NCBI GenBank assembly: GCA_016235595.1
Contig: JACRJX010000041.1
Location: forward strand, 310,001 to 374,000
Length of the DNA stretch: 64,000 nt
Reading direction: 5' to 3'
Origin: Verrucomicrobiota bacterium
GTDB lineage: Bacteria; Verrucomicrobiota; Verrucomicrobiia; CAIQCK01
The position numbers and the translations under genes were made by a program. Position 1 is the first letter of the stretch. The number at the start of each line of letters is the position of its first letter. The notes below the pieces were generated by a model. That model did no database searches. It was not told the DNA's origin and saw only the letters and a list, made by a program, of their open reading frames with translations. This document shows, one piece after another, positions 8,458 through 16,117 of this stretch.

Positions 8458-9614
8458 GCGCCAACTTCTCCTTGATGCCGGATGGATTTCCTGAACGCCA
8501 CCGGCGAGAAACCCTCGGCCTTTGTAAACGTGACGCAGAAACTGTTGGCGCTCTGGTAACCGCTCAGGCCGGCGATCGCCGCCACTTTGTGATTGCTCTC
8601 GGCCAGCAGCTTCTTCGCATGCTCCAGCCGCACGTTGCGGATCTGCTCGCCGGGCGTCCGGCTGAGGTGGTCGAGAAAAGCCTGATGCAACGCCCGCCGC
8701 GACATGGCCGCGGCACGGGCAACGTCGTCCACGCCGATCGGGTCGCGGAAATGCTCCCAAATGAAGCGCAGGGCCTTTGCCATGCGCGGCTCGTTCACCG
8801 CGAGAATGTCGCTGCTCTTTCGGACAATCACGCGTGCGGCGGGGATGCGCAACGGCTCGCGGGGCATGCGCCCACCGCGCATGAGACGATCCAGCAATGC
8901 CGCGCCTTCGTAGCCCTGCTCTTCGAGATTGATGTCCACACTGGACAGCGGTGTGCGCATCGCGTCGGCGGCCATCAGATAATCACCGGCTCCGGCAATG
9001 GCGATTTGCTCCGGCACGTTCAGGCCGGCGGCCTCGCACGACTCCAGGACATCCACCGCGAGCTGGTCGTTCGCGGCGAACATGGCAAGCGGTTTGGGCG
9101 ACTGCTTCATCTGGCCAACGAGCCACGCGCGGCGTTTGGACCATTCCCCGCGACCGCTGCGAAACGCTGTGGATTCGTGCCATTTGATCCACGTGCAGTC
9201 AAAGCCAGCCTTCTTCAGCGCGGCCGCGAAACCGTTGCCGCGCTCATTGAACGACCAGTTGTCGGAATCGCTGAAGAACGCGAAGTGTTTGAAACCCCGC
9301 GTCAGGAAATGCCCGGCCACGAGCTGCGCGGCGTGCGCGTGATCCTGCAACACCCGCGCAAACCGCAAATGCGGCCGACGCAGGCTGAAGTCCACCGTCG
9401 GCCGGCGCACCGATTCAACAAACTCGACCAGATCATCACCCGCGCCAAGCCAGGCGAGCACACCGTCGCCTTTCCAACCCCACGGGATCACGCGTTCACG
9501 AGCAAGGTTGGCCGAGAGATGCCAGCCATGTTCCTGAGCGTATTCGGCAATACCCTTGTGCAACCGGTAGTCATACCAGCCGAGCACCAACAGTACGTTT
9601 TTCTGTCGAGCCAT
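8454..9614 (-). CDS. XylR-like transcriptional regulator (LacI-type sensor fused to AraC-type HTH)
   Basis: The 386-residue protein has no N-terminal HTH. Residues 1-270 form a LacI/periplasmic-binding-protein-like sugar sensor (VLLVLGWYDYRLHKGIAEYA, FAANDQLAVDVLESCEAAG, IAIAGAGDYLMA, SSVDINLEEQGYEGAALLDRLM). Residues 285-380 form an AraC-type double HTH (GVDDVARAAAMSRRALHQAF, then VAAIAGLSGYQSANSFCVTF). E. coli XylR has the same order. It should sense a released sugar and act on the two TGCAC-repeat elements at 6592-6622 and 8130-8160. The ATG directly follows the stop of the GH115-GH39 fusion gene, so the regulator is transcribed with its presumed target operon. Confidence 0.88.
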   Translation of the reverse strand: MARQKNVLLVLGWYDYRLHKGIAEYAQEHGWHLSANLARERVIPWGWKGDGVLAWLGAGDDLVEFVESVRRPTVDFSLRRPHLRFARVLQDHAHAAQLVAGHFLTRGFKHFAFFSDSDNWSFNERGNGFAAALKKAGFDCTWIKWHESTAFRSGRGEWSKRRAWLVGQMKQSPKPLAMFAANDQLAVDVLESCEAAGLNVPEQIAIAGAGDYLMAADAMRTPLSSVDINLEEQGYEGAALLDRLMRGGRMPREPLRIPAARVIVRKSSDILAVNEPRMAKALRFIWEHFRDPIGVDDVARAAAMSRRALHQAFLDHLSRTPGEQIRNVRLEHAKKLLAESNHKVAAIAGLSGYQSANSFCVTFTKAEGFSPVAFRKSIRHQGEVGA

Positions 9615-12600
9615 TTAATGTGCGCGTTGGATTGCCAGCGCTGCTTTCTCCGCGATCAGCACCGGCGAGTCGTAAAGCGGCAGTTGCTTGAACTTCACGT
9701 TGCCGTTGTCGGCCGACCAGCGATCGCGGGGGATCTCGTGGACATTGCCGGTGACCAAGTCAGCATAGACGGGGGCCGTGAAACGTGAAGCGTGAACCGT
9801 GATGTCCACTGGTGTTGTGGCGTTGGAGTCGGTCGGCGGCGCTTCGTTCAGCCACACGGTCACTACCCAGGCGTCGCTGTCCTTCTTCCGATAGCCAAAA
9901 CCGGCGAGCTTCTCGTCGGACGGCGTCGTGAACTTGAAGTCGCGGATGCGCTCCAACGTGTCGTCGAACATCGAGAACACTCGCTGTGCAGCGAAGTAGG
10001 CGAGCTTGGGAGCAGCCACGGTCTTGTCGTCGTTGCAGCGCAGCAGACCCTTGCGGTTGAAGCCGGTCATTTTGGGCTGCGCATACTTGAGTTCACAGAG
10101 TGTGAACAGATTGAACGGCACATCCTTGCCATGATGCGCAAGCATGCGTCGCAAGTCCCACTTGGCCTGCCTCAGTTCCGTCCACGGTACGTCGCGCAAA
10201 GCACCGACGGTCTCGCCGCTGGGCGCGCCGGTCTCGCCCTGGCGGATTTCGATCTTGTCGGAGTAGCGCGCGACCAGTTCGCGGAAACGGTCCACGGCTC
10301 TTGTGTCGTCGGGATTCTTCGGATAACCATGGATCGTGATCGCGTCAATCAAATCGAGTTGGCCACGCTCCCTGGCGAGTTTCAGCAGCACCTCGGTGAA
10401 ATCGGTCTTCCCTGTGCTCGCCAACCCCAGCGCGTAGATGCGGGCCTTCGGTTGTTCGCCACGAATGATGGCGGCAGTGCGAAGGTGGAACTCCGCAAAC
10501 TCCTCCGCCGTGATGCCGTGGCCGCCGTCAGGTTCGTTCCATATCTCCCATTCGTGCACGCGGTCCCTGTAGCGCGCTACAATCGCCCTCACCCACGCGT
10601 CCCACGCCCGCAACGCCTCCGGCGACTTTGGCAGGCCCGCGCCCAAACCCGTCCCGCCGCCCCCGGGATAGATCGGGTTGCCGTAGGAGACTTCGAGCCA
10701 TGGCTGGACACCCTGTGCGCGGGAGTCGTTGACGACTTCGTCGAGCCATTCCCAACTGTAGACGCCGGGCTGCTTCTCGCATTTGGCCCAGCCCGCCTGC
10801 ACGCGAATGCCTTTCGCGCCGAGCGGGCCGAGGTATTTCCTGTAGTTGGCATAGACGGCAAAATCGCGGTCGAGCGTCTCGCCGCCAACGGACCAGATTG
10901 AAGACTTGATCTCCAGCGCCGAACGCGTCGCCAGCTTGCCAATGCAGGGGAACTCGCTCAGCGCGGACTTCCGGGGCGCGACCTGCGGCAGAGCAGCTAG
11001 GCGTGGAAGGGCTGCCTCCAACTTCGCCGTCCATTCATTCAACTGCCCGCAGTTCATCTTTCGATCGCCGCGATACCAGTCCTTGAATTCGCCACGACTG
11101 GCAAGTGCTTTGCCAGACTCGATAAGCGCGGTCGCTTCCTTGGTTGCCTGGATATGTCGTGCCACTTCCGTGGCGTCGCCGGCATCCAATGCCAGATCGG
11201 CCTCAGCGACGTGTTGGATCCAGCGCAGCAGGCCCAACATGATCCTGTGTTGCGCAACCAGGTTGTTCTCGAAGAACTCGCGCGCGTCGCCTTTCAACCT
11301 GCCTGCCAGTTCATCTGCCACGACCCCGACCCCGTGTTGGATTTCGAGTTGCGGGCGCAGTGTCTTCAACAATCCCTTGGTCTTGCCGTCGGACTTGCCG
11401 CCCTTCTCGATCCGCCTGACCAGCGTCTTCGCCAGCTTCACACCCGCGTGCATCCACTCGCCATCGAGCATCGCGCGTTTGCCGGAAGCAGGATCCGCCA
11501 CAAAGGTGGAGAAGTGTTTGCGATAAGCCGCCTCGGCCGCTTTCGCTTCGCTGCCGAAATGCTGCTCGCACCACGCCGTCAGGTACTTGCCCGGATCGAA
11601 CGCGGGGAAGTCGCGCAGCATTCGCGCGCTGGCGTCGAGGCCGAGCACGAACTCGCGGACGTTGGAGACGTTGAGCATCGCGTAATGCGTCGAGCCGCGC
11701 CGGACGGCGTCCTTGAAGATCTTGTGGGTCCTCCACACCGACACGCCTTGCACCAAATGCGGGCCGGTGCCCCAAAGTTGGTGATGGTAATAGATGCCGT
11801 AGTCCCGACCCGGCTCGCGTTTGACGTTGTAGAAATCGTCCTGCAACTCCCAACCTGGACTGTTGTCGGAGAAGATCACCGACACGCCCTGGGGAAACTT
11901 CAGGTGCCCTGCCGCGTGCAAGCCGGCGCCTTCCATCCAGAGCGTCGTTGTCGCGAGCGGTTGTGGGCGCTTGTCCACGCTGCGAATGATCTCCCACTGC
12001 TTGGCCATCGCGTCGGAGATGAGCTTGCCGCGCCCCTCGTCGGACTTCGGCACATTGGGATCGGCCAGCCAGACCGGCCGGTCAGCGATGCCACGCAGGC
12101 CCAACTGCCAGATGACCTGCGAGCCGAACTTCGCCCAGCGTCCCGCATATTCGCGCCAGATTTCGTGGAACTTCTCCGGCCGCTGCGTGATCGCGAACGG
12201 AACCGTCTCTCCGCGGTCCTGCCAGAAGTTGTTGAACCCAAACGCACTCACGCCGACCGGCTCGACGTGGTGCATCGTCACGAACAACCCGCGCCGCGCC
12301 GCATCCTCGATGAGCCGCGCCTCGGCCGGGTTGCGGATGTCCACGAACGATGACGGGATGATGAGGTTCATCTGCAATCGCAGCGCCGCCTCGAACACGC
12401 GCGCCGAGACCGACGGGGAAACGACCCGTTGATAATAGGGATAGTCCAGCTTCCGCTCGCCACCATCGAGACGGAATTCGGTGAGCAGATCCTCGTCGTT
12501 GACGAACCAGCCGCGAAACCGGAACGTCGGCTCGCCGAAACTGATCTTGACGTTGTCCCAGGCGAGCGTCGCGCGCTTCTGCGGCGGTCGAGAGGCCCAG

Positions 12601-12656
12601 TAGTAGAGCGGGTCCACGCCGAGATATTTCTCGATGAACGCATAGAGACCGAACAT
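9615..12656 (-). CDS. GH115-like/GH39-like fusion enzyme, main downstream part of an interrupted gene
   Basis: This 1013-codon frame lacks its true N-terminus. It continues in the same frame from the 79-codon piece at 12783-13022 after one TAA codon. Numbered on the restored gene (1135 positions), residues up to about 690 match GH115 architecture (GLYAFIEKYLGVDPLYYW, FRGWFVNDEDLL, HYAMLNVSNVREFVLGLDA). From about residue 705 a complete GH39-like module follows: SVGGETLDRDF, GWAKCEKQPGVYSWEWLDEV, EWEIWNEPDGG (acid/base near 826) and IRQGETGAPSGE (nucleophile near 929). Such a protein could remove uronic acid and a neighbouring sugar in one chain. As it stands the frame has no signal peptide, so export is lost unless the stop is read through or is a sequence error. 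Confidence 0.75.
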   Translation of the reverse strand: MFGLYAFIEKYLGVDPLYYWASRPPQKRATLAWDNVKISFGEPTFRFRGWFVNDEDLLTEFRLDGGERKLDYPYYQRVVSPSVSARVFEAALRLQMNLIIPSSFVDIRNPAEARLIEDAARRGLFVTMHHVEPVGVSAFGFNNFWQDRGETVPFAITQRPEKFHEIWREYAGRWAKFGSQVIWQLGLRGIADRPVWLADPNVPKSDEGRGKLISDAMAKQWEIIRSVDKRPQPLATTTLWMEGAGLHAAGHLKFPQGVSVIFSDNSPGWELQDDFYNVKREPGRDYGIYYHHQLWGTGPHLVQGVSVWRTHKIFKDAVRRGSTHYAMLNVSNVREFVLGLDASARMLRDFPAFDPGKYLTAWCEQHFGSEAKAAEAAYRKHFSTFVADPASGKRAMLDGEWMHAGVKLAKTLVRRIEKGGKSDGKTKGLLKTLRPQLEIQHGVGVVADELAGRLKGDAREFFENNLVAQHRIMLGLLRWIQHVAEADLALDAGDATEVARHIQATKEATALIESGKALASRGEFKDWYRGDRKMNCGQLNEWTAKLEAALPRLAALPQVAPRKSALSEFPCIGKLATRSALEIKSSIWSVGGETLDRDFAVYANYRKYLGPLGAKGIRVQAGWAKCEKQPGVYSWEWLDEVVNDSRAQGVQPWLEVSYGNPIYPGGGGTGLGAGLPKSPEALRAWDAWVRAIVARYRDRVHEWEIWNEPDGGHGITAEEFAEFHLRTAAIIRGEQPKARIYALGLASTGKTDFTEVLLKLARERGQLDLIDAITIHGYPKNPDDTRAVDRFRELVARYSDKIEIRQGETGAPSGETVGALRDVPWTELRQAKWDLRRMLAHHGKDVPFNLFTLCELKYAQPKMTGFNRKGLLRCNDDKTVAAPKLAYFAAQRVFSMFDDTLERIRDFKFTTPSDEKLAGFGYRKKDSDAWVVTVWLNEAPPTDSNATTPVDITVHASRFTAPVYADLVTGNVHEIPRDRWSADNGNVKFKQLPLYDSPVLIAEKAALAIQRAH

Positions 12657-12782
12657 CGTGCCGCGCTCATCGCTGCCCGCGATGATGAGCCGTGAGCCGA
12701 CGTTCTCGACACGATAGGCTTCCCACTTGCCCTTCAGCCCGTCGGCGAAGCCCGGCGCAAGCTTCTCCAGCAGCGCGGCGGA

Positions 12783-13022
12783 TTAGGGCCGGTTCATGGA
12801 GACCATCACAATACCGGCGTCGTCGGCATGCTGCACGATGGCCGGCGCTTTGCCGGTGATCTTCTTCACGTCGTTGACAAGGTCTTCCGCCGCCAGCCGC
12901 ACGCACTCCGGCTCGCCCGGCGGCACGAACACGGTGGCGGTTTGCTGTTTAGTAACAAGTTCAAACGCGGCGATGTTCTGGAAAGACAAGAGGAGGGTTA
13001 GAAACAAAGGGGCAAGTTTCAT
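12783..13022 (-). pseudogene. N-terminal fragment of the GH115-GH39 fusion gene, ended by in-frame TAA
   Basis: This piece encodes a signal peptide (MKLAPLFLTLLLSFQNIAAF) and the first GH115 domain part (AAEDLVNDVKKITGKAPAIV). It ends at TAA 12783-12785. The same frame then runs on without another stop to 9615. The residues after the stop (SAALLEKLAPGFADGLKGKW and IIAGSDERGTMFGLY) align with the intact relative at 1-2461, which reads ALLASVGVGVDDLAGKW and IAGSNVRGAIFGIY there. The upstream site AAGGA lies 9 bases before the ATG. Either a recent nonsense mutation or a base-calling error explains it. Confidence 0.7.
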
Positions 13023-13024
13023 AG

Positions 13025-13105
13025 TCAGGCGTCCTTCTGTGTTGCTTTGTGAAGCAGATCAAAGAAACCACGTTTGCTGATGGAGTTGCTGGGAAGAGTG
13101 TTCAT
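13025..13105 (-). other. Possible 26-residue ORF filling the gap before the fusion gene
   Basis: The ATG directly follows the TAG of the propeller gene upstream and the TGA ends two bases before the ATG of the GH115-GH39 gene. The product would begin MNTLPSNSISKRGFFDLLHK, with SKRGFFDLL resembling a decayed Tat leader. No good ribosome binding site precedes it. It may be a remnant, a coupling ORF or chance. Confidence 0.25.
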
Positions 13106-14440
13106 CTACTGTTTTTGTGCCATTTTCTTGAGCACCTCGCCCAAGTCGGCGATGTAAACCTTGCGCGTGCCGTCTGCAAATCCATTGAAGACAACATATC
13201 GGCCGGCGTGCCACGCCGGGTGCGGGTCCACGCGAAACTCGCCACGCGTGGCCGTGACAAAAATGCGGGCGATGTTGACGCAGGAACCGCGCTCCGTATC
13301 AATCAACCGGATGGGGACCGAGCCATCACCGAAGGCCACGCTCTCATGCGGATAGGCGTCGGAAACGATGAAGCGACCGTCGGGGTGGAACGACGGATGG
13401 CCGGAGCCGGGCTTGAAAATGGTGCGCATCTCGCTGCCGTCGAACTTCACGCGAATCATCTCCAAATCGGGATTATCATCGTTGTTGAGATTCATGCTGA
13501 GGTGAATTCCGTCGGGGCACCAATTGATGTGGTGGCCACCGCGCGCCCATTGCGCCGCGGTGACGGCAGTGCGGATATCGCTGCCGTCGCTGTTCATGGT
13601 AATCACTACGCGTTGCCGCTTGCCGCCGGACAATGGCGCCCATTGCACTGTCGTTAACAATCGCGTGCCCTGCGGGTTCCACTTGGCCTGGAAACAGGAG
13701 TATTCGTGACTCGCGGCATCGGCGATGCCGATGGAAGGCAACGCTTTTTCATAGAGAGTCTTCAGTGAAACCAGCATCCGGCACCGGCCGGTCCGCGTAT
13801 CGGTCACGTAGAGTCCATCGTCTGTCACAGGCCCGATATTCCTGCCGACGCGGTCCCCGGGGATGATCACACCGTAGCCGGGCAGCGTCCGTGACGATTT
13901 GACGAGGTTGTGGGACAGCAGCGTAGCGCCATCCGGCGAGACCATGAAAACCGTGCCGTCCAGCACGCGGCGCTTGCCGGAGATGGGATCGAGTTGCACG
14001 GCAAATGCCTTCCACGTTTCGGGATCGACATCGTTGAAGTAAAGCTCCGCGTCGGAACGCCCCCACTGGACGTTGGCGCCGACTTGCACCTCCCAGCCGC
14101 GCGATTGCGCGACCACTCGCTCCTGGCCCGACCGCAAATCAATCACCACCACATCGCCGGCGTCACCGGGAGCCGGCGTGCGATTCTCATACGGCATGCG
14201 GAACAGCGCCAGGAACCGGCCTGACGGGCTGATGGGCGAGGTGTCGAAGAACCGGTGCAACATCCGCTTGCCGGGCATGACGTAAACCGGCACAGAAGGA
14301 TTGTACGCGGTGTACTGCGGGAAATGGCTCAACGAGCCGATTTCCTGCCCTTGCGCAGCCATCCCTTGGTAACCGCTCACCATCGCCAGCGCACCCACGA
14401 GCGTCGCCGAAAACAGCCAGTGCAAAGGCCGGAGTTTCAT
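13106..14440 (-). CDS. Exported TolB/WD40-like beta-propeller, possibly oligogalacturonate-lyase-like (PL22)
   Basis: The 444-residue protein has an N-terminal hydrophobic segment (LHWLFSATLVGALAMVSG) that should act as signal peptide or anchor. The body has TolB-type blade signatures such as SPISPSGRFLALFRMPYENR, AKWNPQGTRLLTTVQW, HINWCPDGIHLSMN and HPSFHPDGRFIVSDAYP. The last blades carry several histidines (GGHHINW, SGHPSFH, DPHPAWHAG), which recalls the metal-binding histidines of PL22 oligogalacturonate lyases, but I cannot confirm the site. It lies between a GH39-like gene and the GH115-GH39 gene. A sugar-lyase or binding role in uronic-acid use fits the setting; function is otherwise open. 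Confidence 0.65.
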   Translation of the reverse strand: MKLRPLHWLFSATLVGALAMVSGYQGMAAQGQEIGSLSHFPQYTAYNPSVPVYVMPGKRMLHRFFDTSPISPSGRFLALFRMPYENRTPAPGDAGDVVVIDLRSGQERVVAQSRGWEVQVGANVQWGRSDAELYFNDVDPETWKAFAVQLDPISGKRRVLDGTVFMVSPDGATLLSHNLVKSSRTLPGYGVIIPGDRVGRNIGPVTDDGLYVTDTRTGRCRMLVSLKTLYEKALPSIGIADAASHEYSCFQAKWNPQGTRLLTTVQWAPLSGGKRQRVVITMNSDGSDIRTAVTAAQWARGGHHINWCPDGIHLSMNLNNDDNPDLEMIRVKFDGSEMRTIFKPGSGHPSFHPDGRFIVSDAYPHESVAFGDGSVPIRLIDTERGSCVNIARIFVTATRGEFRVDPHPAWHAGRYVVFNGFADGTRKVYIADLGEVLKKMAQKQ

Positions 14441-14510
14441 GAAGGTTCTTTCACTCTTGTTTGAACACTTCCACGACTCTCTGTTTGTGTGATGGCTTCC
14501 GCATGTTTCT

Positions 14511-15959
14511 TTACCTCAGCACCAGGCCTTTCTCTGCAATCAGCACCGGCGCGTCGTAGAAGGGAATGTCTTTGAAGATGGTGAACCCGGCCGCCTTCAC
14601 GATACGGTCCGTTGGGATTTCGTAAACCCGCCCGGAGATCAAGTCCACCCAAACCGGTTCTTTGATGGTGAGGTTTTTCACCACGACCTGCGCCGGCCGT
14701 GTCGCGAACGCATCGTCCGGCACTCCCGAGTTGTCCCAGATTGCCACGAGGGCCTGCCCCGTTTTCTTGTTGCGATAGGCGAAACTCGCTGTCCCTTTAT
14801 CATACATCACACCGACGGCTGGCTGCTTCACGCGCTCCAACGTATTGTCGAACACCGCGACGGTGTTTTGGACCGCATAGTAGGCGAGCTTGATCTTCTC
14901 CACCTTCTTGTCTGCCGTCGCCCGCAGGAGGCCCTTGCGATTAATCTCGCGCCCCGTGTGGTTGAAATCGCAAACCGTGAAGACCGCCGACTCCACATCG
15001 TGTCCCAAATCGCCGAGCATTCGCCGCAAATCCCACTTCGCCTGGCTGTATTCCGTCCACGGATGGTTGGAGAGTGCAAACTTCGTCGCCGTTTCCGACG
15101 GGCAACCGTTTTCGCCCTGCCGCATCTTTGCCTTCGTCGAATACTTCGCCAGCGTCGCCTTCAACTCTTCGACCTTCTGATAGGAGCTGTCCGGGTTGAA
15201 CTCATAGCCGTGATAGATGAACCAGTGGAAGAGGTCCACCTTGCCCTTCTCAGCCAAAGCCTTCAGGCAGCTCTCCAGCAGCTTCGGGTTGGAACTCGCC
15301 AGCGAAAGCCCGGCGATTCGGGCGTTGGGAATTACGCGCTTGATGATCTCCGCCGTGCGGATGTTGAACGCAGCGATATCCTCAGGCTTGTGTTTCTTGT
15401 TGATATCCGGCTCGTTCCACATCGCCCAGTCGCGGACCTTGCCCTTGTAGTGCTTCGCCATCGCCTCCACCCAGCGATCCCACGCCGCCAACGCCTCTTC
15501 CGAAGTGGGGAAACCGCCGGCCAAATCTGCGCCACCGCCGCCCTTGTAGATCGTATTGCCGTAGTCGGTCTCCAACAGGATGTTCAGGCCGCGCCCGCGA
15601 GCGTCGTCAATGACGGTATCCAGCCAGGTGAAATCATAGGTTCCTTTCACCTTCTCCGTCTTGGCCCATCCTCCTTGCATCCGGATGGTCTTGATACCCA
15701 GCGGCACGATGTATTCCTTGTATTGTTGGTAGTCGGCGAAATCGCGGTCGAGTGTCTCGCACCCCAAAGTCCAGTTCGATCCCGGAATCTCATTCGCAGC
15801 GCGCGGCTTGATGACGCCAATCTGCTTGAGTCCTGAATTCAGGTCCGTCTTCGCCCGGTCCGGCGATGTGTCGAGCTGTGGCCCTGCCACGGCTGCGCCC
15901 GATGCGGCACAGCACATTACGACCACCATTGCCCACTGTAATCCTTTGCGTGTCTTCAT
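14511..15959 (-). CDS. Exported GH39-like glycosidase
   Basis: The frame is open from 16007. The ATG at 15959 is chosen because it begins a Sec signal peptide (MKTRKGLQWAMVVVMCCAAS) and has GGAG at 15969-15972, 9 bases upstream. The 482-residue product has GCETLDRDFADYQQYKEYIV, GGWAKTEKVKGTYDFTWLD, WAMWNEPDIN with likely acid/base Glu183, and MRQGENGCPSE with likely nucleophile Glu283. It resembles the GH39 half of the fusion protein most closely (both have ETLDRDF and GGG after YGN.IY). It should be a periplasmic or surface exo-glycosidase. A 7-base inverted repeat at 15987-16005 lies 28 bases before the start. Confidence 0.82.
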   Translation of the reverse strand: MKTRKGLQWAMVVVMCCAASGAAVAGPQLDTSPDRAKTDLNSGLKQIGVIKPRAANEIPGSNWTLGCETLDRDFADYQQYKEYIVPLGIKTIRMQGGWAKTEKVKGTYDFTWLDTVIDDARGRGLNILLETDYGNTIYKGGGGADLAGGFPTSEEALAAWDRWVEAMAKHYKGKVRDWAMWNEPDINKKHKPEDIAAFNIRTAEIIKRVIPNARIAGLSLASSNPKLLESCLKALAEKGKVDLFHWFIYHGYEFNPDSSYQKVEELKATLAKYSTKAKMRQGENGCPSETATKFALSNHPWTEYSQAKWDLRRMLGDLGHDVESAVFTVCDFNHTGREINRKGLLRATADKKVEKIKLAYYAVQNTVAVFDNTLERVKQPAVGVMYDKGTASFAYRNKKTGQALVAIWDNSGVPDDAFATRPAQVVVKNLTIKEPVWVDLISGRVYEIPTDRIVKAAGFTIFKDIPFYDAPVLIAEKGLVLR

Positions 15960-15976
15960 AATCTCATTCTCCAATT

Positions 15977-16117
15977 TCACAATCCCGGGTGAAACAGGTT
16001 CACCCAAAGCAGTTCGTCACCGATATCGCTCAACGGACCCATGGCCTTTTCGCAAGCCGGCTGGTTGTAAACCCGAGCCGTCTGCCGCAGCAAGCGCACA
16101 AGCGGGCGGGAATCGCA
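15977..16117 (-). other. Gap after the beta-helix gene: open frame continuing past its stop
   Basis: After the TGA at 16118 the same frame stays open for 46 codons to a TGA at 15977. It would encode LLRQTARVYNQP, then GPLSDIGDELLWVNLFHPGL. It has an internal ATG after AAAAGG. The composition is protein-like, but no family is recognised. It may be a remnant of a lost gene or chance in GC-rich DNA. Confidence 0.2.
15987..16005. promoter_or_regulatory. Perfect 7-base inverted repeat, possible operator
   Basis: GGGTGAA and TTCACCC are separated by 5 bases (19 bases in all). It sits 28 bases before the ATG of the GH39-like gene in the 158-base gap after the beta-helix gene. There is no T-run after it, so it does not look like a terminator. 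An operator for a LacI- or GntR-type protein is possible but unproven. Confidence 0.3.

Noticed and set aside
13042..13055. Short stem TGCTT-TGTG-AAGCA before the GH115-GH39 gene
   Set aside because: Five pairs only, inside a possible short ORF; no support as terminator or operator.
13114..13136. TTTGTGCC...GAGCAC resembling the TGCAC repeat element
   Set aside because: It lies in coding sequence, the second half-site does not match and the spacing is wrong.
14451..14504. 17-codon ORF in the gap between the GH39-like and TolB-like genes, with a weak ribosome binding site
   Set aside because: Too short and without recognisable features; short ORFs of this size are expected by chance.
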